Assembly: GCA_035999765.1 (NCBI GenBank)
Contig: CP108521.1
Span: 2,728,001-2,792,000, forward strand
Origin: Streptomyces sp. NBC_01231
GTDB taxonomy: Bacteria > Actinomycetota > Actinomycetes > Streptomycetales > Streptomycetaceae
Reading direction: 5' to 3'
Length of the DNA: 64,000 bases
Part shown: positions 8,760-16,086 of the stretch, piece by piece
Layout of the letters: every line of letters begins with the position of its first letter
Position numbering within the stretch: position 1 is the first letter of the stretch
Program-made: the position numbers and the translations under genes
Notes under the pieces: model-generated
Told to the model about the DNA's origin: nothing
Database searches by the model: none
What the model saw: the letters and a program-made list of their open reading frames with translations, nothing else

Positions 8760-10745
8760 TCAGGGTTTGTAGCTGACCGGGAGGCTGGCGGCCTTGGCCC
8801 CGGTCGGCGGGATCTGAAGCGACTTCAGGGCGAACTCCATGACCTGTTTGTAGACGGGTCCGCAGATCTGGCCACCGAAGTAGTTGCCCTTGGTGGCGTT
8901 CTGGATGGCGCAGTAGACGGTGATGCGGGGCTTGTCGGCGGGCGCGAAGCCGGCGAACGACGAGGTGTAGCCCTTGTACTTGCCGGTGGCCGGATCTACG
9001 CGGTTGGCCGTGCCCGTCTTGCCCGCGACCCGGTAGCCCGGGATGCGCGCCTTGGTGCCGGTGCCCTCCTCGTCGTCCACGACGGACTCCAGCATCCGGG
9101 CGAGGGTCTTGGCCGTCTTCGCGCTCACGACCCTTGTCTCCTTGGGCTTCGCGGCGGGCGTGAAGCGTCCGTCCGGTCCCTTGGTGCCGCGCACGAGCGA
9201 GGGTTCGACGCGTACGCCGCCATTGGCGATGGTCGAGTAGACCGAGGCCGCCTGCACCGCGTTGAGGGACACACCCTGGCCGAAAGGAATCGTGAACTGC
9301 TGCGAGGTCGACCAGTCGCCGGGCGCCGCGAGGATGCCCTTCGTCTCGCCGGGGAAGTCGAGCCCGGTGTAGCTGCCGATGCCGAACTTGCGCAGGTACG
9401 AGTAGAGGACCTGGTTGGCCTGCCGCTGCGTCTTGCCGAGCTGGCCGGTGGCGAGGATGGTGCCGATGTTGCTGGACTTGGCGAGCACGCCGTTGAGCGT
9501 GAGGTACCAGGTCGGGTGGTCGATGTCGTCCTTGAACAGCCGGTCGCCGCGGTGCAGCCGGTTGGGCACGACGACGTGTGTCAGCGGGGTGGCGACGTTC
9601 TGCTCGAGGACGGCGGCCATCGACATGACCTTGGCGGTGGAGCCCGGTTCGAAGGCGTCCTGGAGGGCGGCGTTGCCCATGTTCACCGAGCTGGCCTTGG
9701 ACAGGTCGTTCGGGTCGAAGCCGGGCGAGTTTGCCATGGCGAGGATCTCACCGGTCCGGGTGTCCTGCACCATCACATAGCCGCGATCCGCTCCGGACGC
9801 CTTGACCTGCTCCGTGATCGCGTTCTGCGCGGCCCACTGGATGTCGCGGTCGACGGTGAGCTCGACATCGCTGCCGGGCACGGCGGGTGTCTCGGTCGAG
9901 CCCACGGTCGGCACCTGGCGGCCTCCGGCCTGGGCGTAGCGGATCTTGCCGTCCTTGCCGGACAGCAGGCTGTTCAGTTGCTGCTCGACACCTCCGGCGC
10001 CCTTGCCCTCGGCGTCGACCCAGCCCAGTATCCCGGCGGCGAGATCTCCGTTCGGGTACACCCGCTTGCTGGTCGGGACGGCGAGGACGCCCGAGAGGGC
10101 GTTGACGGTGCTCGGGTCCGTCTCGGCCTTGTCGGCCAGCGCCGTCTTCAGGTCCTTGATCTGCTTCCAGACCTGTGGGGTCTGGCGATAGGCGAGCACG
10201 GCGTAGCGCAGGTTCGGGTTCGCGGGCCTGAGCTTCTTGACGAGCGTGTCCTGTTCCACACCGAGGATCGGGGCGAGGAGAGCGGCCGCCTGCTCGGGCC
10301 CGTCGTCGACCTTCAACTGCTTGCGGGTGAACAGCGTGGGGTCGGCGGTGATGGTGTACGCGTCCACGCTGGTGGCGAGGGCCACGCCGGCGCGGTCGGT
10401 GATCCCGCCCCGGTCGGCGGCCAGGGTGTAGCCGACATACCGGTTCTGTTCGGCCTTGGCGGCGTACGTGCTCGCGTCGACGGCCTGCACCTGGAGCAGT
10501 CGTACGACGAAGGCGATGAGTACGAGGGCGAGCGCGAGGCCGACCATGCGCAACCGGGGGCGCGGGCTGCCCAGCCGGATGACGTTGGGGGCCGCAGGGC
10601 GGGGTGCGGAGCGGGGCGCCGGGCGGCGGGGCGGGCGGGCGCCGGGGCCCTGGCCGCGCCGGGCGGCGGGGCGGGCGGGACGCTCGGGTCGGGCCGGCCG
10701 GGGCACGCGGCGGCGCGGTGGTTCCCTGTCGGACACTTCCGTCAC
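8760..10745 (-). CDS. ftsI: FtsI, septal class B penicillin-binding protein
   Basis: Septal transpeptidase partner of FtsW. At 661 residues it has a long Pro/Arg-rich cytoplasmic tail, one membrane segment at about residues 67-87 (MVGLALALVLIAFVVRLLQV), a pedestal domain, and the penicillin-binding motifs in order: SxxK in EPGSTAKVM (Ser near 369), SxN in KSSNIGT (near 422) and KTG in AGKTGTANRV (near 572). The GTG start at 10745 overlaps the stop of the upstream ftsL-like gene (GTGA). The 73 bp between ftsI and murE hold the murE ribosome binding site. Confidence 0.96.
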   Translation of the reverse strand: MTEVSDREPPRRRVPRPARPERPARPAARRGQGPGARPPRRPAPRSAPRPAAPNVIRLGSPRPRLRMVGLALALVLIAFVVRLLQVQAVDASTYAAKAEQNRYVGYTLAADRGGITDRAGVALATSVDAYTITADPTLFTRKQLKVDDGPEQAAALLAPILGVEQDTLVKKLRPANPNLRYAVLAYRQTPQVWKQIKDLKTALADKAETDPSTVNALSGVLAVPTSKRVYPNGDLAAGILGWVDAEGKGAGGVEQQLNSLLSGKDGKIRYAQAGGRQVPTVGSTETPAVPGSDVELTVDRDIQWAAQNAITEQVKASGADRGYVMVQDTRTGEILAMANSPGFDPNDLSKASSVNMGNAALQDAFEPGSTAKVMSMAAVLEQNVATPLTHVVVPNRLHRGDRLFKDDIDHPTWYLTLNGVLAKSSNIGTILATGQLGKTQRQANQVLYSYLRKFGIGSYTGLDFPGETKGILAAPGDWSTSQQFTIPFGQGVSLNAVQAASVYSTIANGGVRVEPSLVRGTKGPDGRFTPAAKPKETRVVSAKTAKTLARMLESVVDDEEGTGTKARIPGYRVAGKTGTANRVDPATGKYKGYTSSFAGFAPADKPRITVYCAIQNATKGNYFGGQICGPVYKQVMEFALKSLQIPPTGAKAASLPVSYKP

Positions 10746-11332
10746 CTGCCGGGGGTCGGAGTCGGGGTCGTAAAGGACGGGATTACCGGGGTCGCCCCGG
10801 CCGGCTGGGCGGGTTCGGGGGCGGCGGGGCCGGGCGTGGGCGTCTGTGTCGGCGCAGTGGCCGCCGGGACGGCGGGGTCGGTCGCCGGGGTCGGCCGGGT
10901 CCCGATGCCCATCGCTTCGGGGGCCAGGACGAGCGGGATCCGTGCGGAGGCCGGCTCGGCGCCGACGGCGGGGCTCGGTACGCCCTTGACGGTGCCGTCG
11001 GGGTTCAGGAAGGCCGGGTCGCCGCCGGGCACCATGCCGAGTTCGCGGGCGCGGCGCTGGAGGGCTTCGGGAGCCGAGTAGGCGTCGATGTCCCGTTGGA
11101 GCGCCTGTTCCTCGTCGGTGAGGTCCGTCGTCCCCTTCTGCACGTCGTCGAGTTTGAACGAGCCTTCGGAGAGGGCGGAGTTCAGCATCAGCAGCCCGAT
11201 GAGGCCACCGCCGAGGAGGAGTACCACCAGCAGGACGAAGGGGGTGCGGGCGGCTTGGCCGGAGCCGGCCGTGACCGGGATGAGCCGCGCGAGCCGAGCG
11301 GCCCTGCCCCTCAGTCGGGGTTTCCTGCTCAC
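10742..11332 (-). CDS. ftsL: FtsL-like septum formation protein
   Basis: Small bitopic protein between rsmH and ftsI, the FtsL position. From GTG 11332 (VSRKPRLRGRAARL, with GGGGGAGGA just upstream) it is 196 residues: a basic N-terminus, one membrane segment at about 28-50 (TPFVLLVVLLLGGGLIGLLML), a short coiled-coil-prone stretch (LTDEEQALQRDIDAYSAPE), the RARELGMVPGGDPAFL motif typical of this group, and a long Pro/Thr/Ala-rich tail. Sequence similarity in FtsL is always weak, so the name rests on topology and position. It is known in other bacteria to form a complex with FtsQ and FtsB. Confidence 0.85.
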   Translation of the reverse strand: MSRKPRLRGRAARLARLIPVTAGSGQAARTPFVLLVVLLLGGGLIGLLMLNSALSEGSFKLDDVQKGTTDLTDEEQALQRDIDAYSAPEALQRRARELGMVPGGDPAFLNPDGTVKGVPSPAVGAEPASARIPLVLAPEAMGIGTRPTPATDPAVPAATAPTQTPTPGPAAPEPAQPAGATPVIPSFTTPTPTPGR

Positions 11333-11423
11333 TCGTCCTCCCCCTGAGTCCCCTGAGTGCGGATGTCCGACCTGCCCACCCCTGGCTTCGGGTCGCACCG
11401 GACCGCCGGCCCCTGCGCCTGCC

Positions 11424-12383
11424 TCACTCGATGTCCTCCCTGATGCGCTCGGCTCCGCGCAGTCGCGCCGGTGCCGCCCGCCGGTTCTCGGCGATCTCTT
11501 CCTCGGTGGGAAGTTCGGCACCACGCGTGAGCAGCTTGAGCCGCGGCTGGTAGCGCTCGGGGACGACCGGCAGCCCGGCGGGCGCGGTGGTGGCGGCGCC
11601 GGCCGCGAACACCTGCTTGACCAGTCGGTCCTCCAGCGAGTGGTACGACAGGACGGCGATCCGGCCGCCCACGTCCAACGCCTTCACCGCGGCCGGGATC
11701 GCCCGCTCCAGGACGGAGAGTTCACCGTTGACCTCGATGCGCAGGGCCTGGAAGGTGCGCTTGGCCGGGTTCCCGCCGGTGCGCTTGGCGGCCTGCGGCA
11801 GGCTGTCCCGGATCAGCTCCACGAGCCGTGCGCTGTTGCTGAAGGGCTCCTTGTCGCGCTCCCGCACGATCGCGGACACGATCCGCTTGGCCTGCTTCTC
11901 CTCGCCGTACGCCCTGAGGATCCGGACGAGTTCGCCGGCCGGATAGGTGTTGAGGACCTCGGCGGCGCTGATCCCGGTCGTCTGGTCCATGCGCATGTCG
12001 AGCGGGGCGTCCTGGGCGTAGGCGAAGCCGCGGTCGGCCTCGTCGAGTTGCATGGAGGAGACACCGAGGTCGAAGAGAACACCTTGGACGCGCGGCACAC
12101 CGAGCCGGTCCAGGACCTCGGGCAGCTCGTCGTACACCGCGTGGACGAGGCCGGCACGCTCCCCGTAGGGCGCGAGCCGCTCGCCGGACAGGCGCAGGGC
12201 CTCCTTGTCGCGGTCGAGGGCGACCAGCCGGGCCTCGGGGAATCGCGCCAGCAGGGCCTCGCTGTGGCCGCCGAGGCCGAGTGTGCAGTCGACGACCACT
12301 GCTCCCGGCCGCTCCTCCAGGGCGGGTGCCAACAGGTCCAGGCACCGTCGGAGCATCACCGGGACGTGTCGACTCTCGCTCAA
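11424..12383 (-). CDS. rsmH: 16S rRNA (cytosine-1402 N4)-methyltransferase RsmH (MraW)
   Basis: Methylates N4 of C1402 in 16S rRNA and commonly heads the dcw cluster. SAM-binding motif [16 protein letters not shown] is near residue 30, with [29 protein letters not shown] and the C-terminal [13 protein letters not shown] characteristic of the family. The length is 319 residues. The start codon is TTG at 12383, with GAGAGG five bases upstream; no better ATG or GTG precedes the conserved RHVPVML. It is the first gene of the minus-strand operon; no mraZ gene is visible upstream. Confidence 0.95.
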   Translation of the reverse strand: MSESRHVPVMLRRCLDLLAPALEERPGAVVVDCTLGLGGHSEALLARFPEARLVALDRDKEALRLSGERLAPYGERAGLVHAVYDELPEVLDRLGVPRVQGVLFDLGVSSMQLDEADRGFAYAQDAPLDMRMDQTTGISAAEVLNTYPAGELVRILRAYGEEKQAKRIVSAIVRERDKEPFSNSARLVELIRDSLPQAAKRTGGNPAKRTFQALRIEVNGELSVLERAIPAAVKALDVGGRIAVLSYHSLEDRLVKQVFAAGAATTAPAGLPVVPERYQPRLKLLTRGAELPTEEEIAENRRAAPARLRGAERIREDIE

Positions 12384-12572
12384 GGGGCCCTCTCAGGTCC
12401 GGCGCGGGCCGTACGCACCGCCGGGTCCCCGCCCGCTCATGAAGGGGAGGTCTGCCGGCGCCGGGAGCGTCAGCCGACCGGGAGCGGGAGGAGGCCGAGC
12501 CGTACGTACGCGCCGCGCACGTAGGGGGATCTCCGGAAAATCGCCGGGATCTCCAGGGAAAAACAGTCCGCT

Positions 12573-12619
12573 GGGAGACCTCGCCTCCCGCTTCGCGTCA
12601 CTTTAGTCCACGGTCTCCC
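12573..12619. repeat. 8-bp inverted repeat across the dcw promoter
   Basis: Perfect arms GGGAGACC at 12573-12580 and GGTCTCCC at 12612-12619 are separated by 31 bp. One arm lies between the proposed -35 and -10 boxes and the other just past the expected transcription start. This arrangement suits a repressor making a DNA loop, or a folded leader RNA. No matching regulator gene is next to it. Confidence 0.4.
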
Positions 12620-12627
12620 GCGGTCAA
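12600..12627 (-). promoter_or_regulatory. Probable promoter of the dcw operon
   Basis: Reading the minus strand, TTGACC (12627-12622), a 16-nt spacer and TAAAGT (12605-12600) match a housekeeping promoter. It would leave a leader of about 210 nt before the rsmH TTG. An inverted repeat of GGGAGACC and GGTCTCCC (12573-12580 and 12612-12619) has one arm in the spacer and the other downstream of the likely start point, so it could be an operator. This is inferred from sequence only. Confidence 0.5.
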
Positions 12628-12790
12628 TCAACCGGCCTGCGCGTCGCGCCTGCGGGTGCGGTCGATACGGCGAATCGGGAAGAATCACTCGTACGGTCAC
12701 ACTCGCGCCCCCCGTGTGGGTTAGCTCACAACAAGACTCAATGGCGTTCTTTGTCCACTCTCACGCCGGGCCAGGATCGAGCGTGACCAG

Positions 12791-12796
12791 TACCGT
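12791..12796 (+). promoter_or_regulatory. -10 hexamer for a leaderless carbonic anhydrase mRNA
   Basis: TACCGT ends exactly 7 nt before the ATG at 12804, the spacing expected when transcription starts at the start codon. No purine-rich ribosome binding site lies before that ATG. A clear -35 box is not seen. Confidence 0.4.
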
Positions 12797-12803
12797 GATG
12801 GCC

Positions 12804-13352
12804 ATGACGACTTCCGCATCGGTTCCCGCAGGTCCCGAAGCCGCCATAGTCACCGGCGGCACCGTCACCGACCGCCTCGTCGAGGCGAACGAGCGCTACG
12901 CGGCAGCTTTCACCGACCCCGGCATGGACGCCCGCCCCGTTCTGCGCGTGGCAGTCGTGGCCTGCATGGACGCCCGGCTCGACCTGCACGCCGCGCTCGG
13001 CCTGGAGCTCGGGGACTGTCACACCATCCGCAACGCCGGCGGAGTCGTCACCGACGACGTGATCCGCTCGCTCACCATCAGCCAGCGCAAGCTCGGCACC
13101 CGCAGCGTCGTCCTGATCCACCACACGGGCTGCGGCCTGGAGGCGATCACCGAGGACTTCCGCAACGACCTGGAGATGGAGGTGGGCCAGCGTCCGGCCT
13201 GGGCAGTGGAGGCCTTCCGGGACGTCGAGCAGGACGTACGGCAGTCGATGCAGCGCGTGCGGACCTCGCCCTTCATGCTGCACACCGACGACGTACGCGG
13301 CTTCGTCTTCGACGTGAAGAGCGGCCTGCTGCGCGAGATCGACCCCGCGTAG
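12804..13352 (+). CDS. Beta-class carbonic anhydrase
   Basis: Interconverts CO2 and bicarbonate in the cytosol. With ATG 12804 the protein has 182 residues. Zinc ligands of the beta class are visible as Cys54 with the Asp56/Arg58 dyad (CMDARLD) and His107 and Cys110 (HHTGCG). RNAGGVVTDDVIRSL also fits the family, and the short form resembles the mycobacterial Rv1284 type. An ATG at 12798 is two codons upstream; I chose 12804 because TACCGT sits 7 nt before it and MTTSASVPAG matches the N-terminus I recall for relatives. It is transcribed divergently from rsmH and stands alone. Confidence 0.9.
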   Translation: MTTSASVPAGPEAAIVTGGTVTDRLVEANERYAAAFTDPGMDARPVLRVAVVACMDARLDLHAALGLELGDCHTIRNAGGVVTDDVIRSLTISQRKLGTRSVVLIHHTGCGLEAITEDFRNDLEMEVGQRPAWAVEAFRDVEQDVRQSMQRVRTSPFMLHTDDVRGFVFDVKSGLLREIDPA

Positions 13353-13687
13353 ACGTCGGGAGGCCCCTTCGTACGCATCGGGCGGGCCCGCCCGTAGGCA
13401 TCGGGCAGGCCCACCCAATGCGTCCGACTGAGCCCGCGCAGACCCCCTGAACGTCCGCCGCAGCTGTCGTTTCGCTGTTAATTCCCGGCTCCGGGGTACG
13501 CAAAAGACCGCAAGCCCTGACATATCGCGGGCAGTTGTCCACAGGCGAGTGACACGAAACGGTAACGGCAGCAAGAATGCGGGTGTGACGTCACGCGGAA
13601 CTTTCCACGTGTGGTGTCCGTGTTTCGGGGTGGGTCAGTCGCGCATCGAGTGCGTCGGCCCGGAAAGAACGGGCCGAGGAGGGCCGG
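13353..13687. other. Intergenic region with a 14-bp GC palindrome
   Basis: The 335 bp between carbonic anhydrase and the MoxR gene hold no convincing gene. A perfect palindrome GGGCGGGCCCGCCC at 13380-13393, about 30 bp after the carbonic anhydrase stop, may act as its terminator. The element CATCGGGC(A/G)GGCCCACCC-like is partly repeated just after it. The remainder should contain the promoter of the MoxR operon, which I could not place with confidence. Confidence 0.4.
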
Positions 13688-14722
13688 GTGACGACCTATG
13701 ACGATCGAGCGAGCCTCACTGATCTGACCGCCACTGTGGAGCGTGTCCGCAGTTCGGTGGAGGGTGTGATCGAGGGCAAGCCCGAGGTCGTACGGCTTTC
13801 GCTGACCGTACTGCTCGCCGAGGGACACCTTCTGATCGAGGATGTCCCCGGCGTCGGCAAGACCATGCTGGCCAAGGCACTCGCGCGGTCCATCGACTGC
13901 TCGGTGCGGCGGATCCAGTTCACACCCGACCTGCTGCCCTCGGACATCACCGGGGTGTCCATCTGGGATCAGCAGCGCCGGGACTTCGAGTTCAAGCCGG
14001 GCGCGATCTTCGCGCAGATCGTGATCGGCGACGAGATCAACCGGGCCTCGCCGAAGACGCAGTCGGCGCTCCTGGAGTCGATGGAGGAGCGCCAGGTCAC
14101 CATCGACGGGCAGACCTACGAGCTGCCCAGCCCCTTCATGGTGGTCGCCACGCAGAACCCGGTCGAGATGGAGGGCACCTACCCGCTGCCGGAGGCCCAG
14201 CGCGACCGCTTCATGGCCCGCGTCTCCATCGGCTACCCGAGCGCCGAGGCCGAACTGGAGATGCTCGACATCCACGGTGGGGTGAACCCCCTGGACGACC
14301 TCCAGCCGGTGGCGCACGCGCACGAGATCGTGAAGCTGATCGACGCCGTCCGCGGCGTCCACGTCGCCGACCCGGTCCGCCGTTACGCGGTGGACCTGGT
14401 CGCCGCCACCCGCACCCACCCGGACCTCAGACTCGGCGCCTCCCCGCGCGCGACGCTGCACCTACTGCGCGCGGCGAAGGCGTCCGCCGCCCTGAGTGGC
14501 CGGGAGTACGCCCTGCCGGACGACGTGCAGGCGCTCGCCGTCGCGGTCCTGGCCCACCGTCTGCTGCCGACCGCCCAGGCCCAGCTGAACCGTCGTACGG
14601 CCGAGCAGGTCGTGCAGGAGATCCTGCAGCGCACCCCGGTGCCCGCCGCGCCCCAGCAGGGCGGCATCGGCCTGGGACGCGGCGCGACCTCGTTGGGCGC
14701 GCAGCCGCCGCGGAGGCTGTGA
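13688..14722 (+). CDS. MoxR-family AAA+ ATPase
   Basis: AAA+ chaperone-like ATPase of 344 residues. It has Walker A VPGVGKTML near residue 55, Walker B IVIGDEINRA, sensor 1 VATQNP and the arginine-finger region PLPEAQRDRF. GTG 13688 is preceded by GAGGAGGG. It is the first gene of a three-gene operon (MoxR, DUF58, transglutaminase) joined by 1-4 nt overlaps, a widespread arrangement. MoxR proteins act with VWA or DUF58 partners in assembling or maturing protein complexes; the target here is unknown. Confidence 0.92.
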   Translation: MTTYDDRASLTDLTATVERVRSSVEGVIEGKPEVVRLSLTVLLAEGHLLIEDVPGVGKTMLAKALARSIDCSVRRIQFTPDLLPSDITGVSIWDQQRRDFEFKPGAIFAQIVIGDEINRASPKTQSALLESMEERQVTIDGQTYELPSPFMVVATQNPVEMEGTYPLPEAQRDRFMARVSIGYPSAEAELEMLDIHGGVNPLDDLQPVAHAHEIVKLIDAVRGVHVADPVRRYAVDLVAATRTHPDLRLGASPRATLHLLRAAKASAALSGREYALPDDVQALAVAVLAHRLLPTAQAQLNRRTAEQVVQEILQRTPVPAAPQQGGIGLGRGATSLGAQPPRRL

Positions 14723-16086
14723 TGACCTCCGGGGGACCCGGGCAGGCGGAGGCGGAGCACAGCGAGAAGGGCGGGATGCGCACCGCGCTGGCCGGTCTGA
14801 CCACCCGTGGCCGCTCCTTCTTCGCCGCCGGTATCGCCGCGGCCATCTGCGCGTATGTCCTCGGGCAGAGCGATCTGCTCCGGGTCGGGCTGCTGCTGGC
14901 CGCGCTGCCGCTGATCTGCGTCACCGCGCTCTTCCGCACCCGCTACCGGGTGGCCGGCAGCCGTCGGCTCTCTCCCGCGCGCGTACCGGCCGGCAGCGAG
15001 GCCCGCGTCCACCTGCGGATGGACAACGTCTCGCGGCTGCCCACCGGGCTGCTGATGCTCCAGGACCGGGTGCCGTACGTGCTGGGCCCGCGCCCTCGCT
15101 TCGTACTCGACCGGGTGGAGCCGGGCGGCCGCCGCGAGGTGTCCTACCGGGTCCGCTCCGACCTGCGCGGCCGCTATCCGCTGGGCCCGCTGCAACTGCG
15201 CCTGACCGACCCGTTCGGGATGTGCGAGCTGACCCGGTCCTTCTCGACGTACGACACCCTGACGGTGATCCCGCGCGTGGAGCCGCTGCCACCGGTGCGG
15301 CTCAGCGGTGAGGCGAAGGGGTACGGCGACGGGCGGCACCGCTCCCTGGCGCTGGCCGGCGAGGACGACATCATTCCGCGCGGATACCGCTACGGCGACG
15401 ACCTGCGCCGGGTGCACTGGCGCTCCACCGCGCGCTACGGCGAGCTGATGGTGCGCCGCGAGGAGCAACCGCAGCGCGCCCGCTGCACGGTCCTGCTGGA
15501 CACCCGGGGCCTCGCCTTCCAGGGCGCGGGCCCCGATTCGGCCTTCGAGTGGGCGGTGTCGGGCTCCGCGTCGGTCCTGGTCCACATGCTCGAACGGGGC
15601 TTCTCGGTACGGCTGCTGACGGACACCGGCACCTCGGTGCCCGGTGAGGGCGCCGACGGGTTCGCGGGTGTGAGCCAGGGGACGGCGGACGCGGCCGGGC
15701 TGATGATGGACACCCTCGCGGTGATCGACCATTCGGACGGCGCGGGTCTGTCCCGGGCCTACGACGTGCTGCGCGGCGGCAACGAGGGACTGCTGGTGGC
15801 CTTCTTCGGCGACCTCGACGAGGAGCAGGCCGCGATCGCCGGCAAGATGCGGCAACGCAGCGGCGGAGCGGTCGCGTTCCTGCTGGACAGCGACGACTGG
15901 GGGCGGGAACCGAGCGATGTGTCCGACCCGTTGGGCGGGAGCCAGGAGCGGCTGCGGATGCTGCGCGAGGCGGGCTGGGCGGCTCTGAGCGTGCCCCGGG
16001 GCGCCTCGCTGGACAACCTGTGGCGCCAGGCGGAGCGGGAGCGCACCGGCGTCGGTGCTCTCGGCACCGGGGAGGGATGGTCATGA
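14722..16086 (+). CDS. DUF58 domain protein (MoxR partner, membrane-anchored)
   Basis: It has 454 residues from ATG 14722, which shares one base with the MoxR stop; GGAGG lies six bases upstream. A GTG at 14719 would add one residue. Two hydrophobic helices at about residues 32-71 anchor it, followed by a beta-rich region. The DUF58 core contains GEDDIIPRGYRYGDDLRRVHWRST split across its conserved positions, and a VWA-like strand VLLDTRG with no full MIDAS motif that I can see. Its genomic partners are the preceding MoxR and the following transglutaminase. Function is not established. Confidence 0.88.
   Translation: MTSGGPGQAEAEHSEKGGMRTALAGLTTRGRSFFAAGIAAAICAYVLGQSDLLRVGLLLAALPLICVTALFRTRYRVAGSRRLSPARVPAGSEARVHLRMDNVSRLPTGLLMLQDRVPYVLGPRPRFVLDRVEPGGRREVSYRVRSDLRGRYPLGPLQLRLTDPFGMCELTRSFSTYDTLTVIPRVEPLPPVRLSGEAKGYGDGRHRSLALAGEDDIIPRGYRYGDDLRRVHWRSTARYGELMVRREEQPQRARCTVLLDTRGLAFQGAGPDSAFEWAVSGSASVLVHMLERGFSVRLLTDTGTSVPGEGADGFAGVSQGTADAAGLMMDTLAVIDHSDGAGLSRAYDVLRGGNEGLLVAFFGDLDEEQAAIAGKMRQRSGGAVAFLLDSDDWGREPSDVSDPLGGSQERLRMLREAGWAALSVPRGASLDNLWRQAERERTGVGALGTGEGWS

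Noticed and set aside
12470..12700. Minus-strand 76-codon frame upstream of rsmH
   Set aside because: It runs through the proposed promoter, has no ribosome binding site and no recognisable sequence, so I treat it as non-coding.
13478..14461. Minus-strand frame opposite the MoxR gene
   Set aside because: Low-complexity His/Asp/Arg/Gly translation antisense to a clear AAA+ ATPase.
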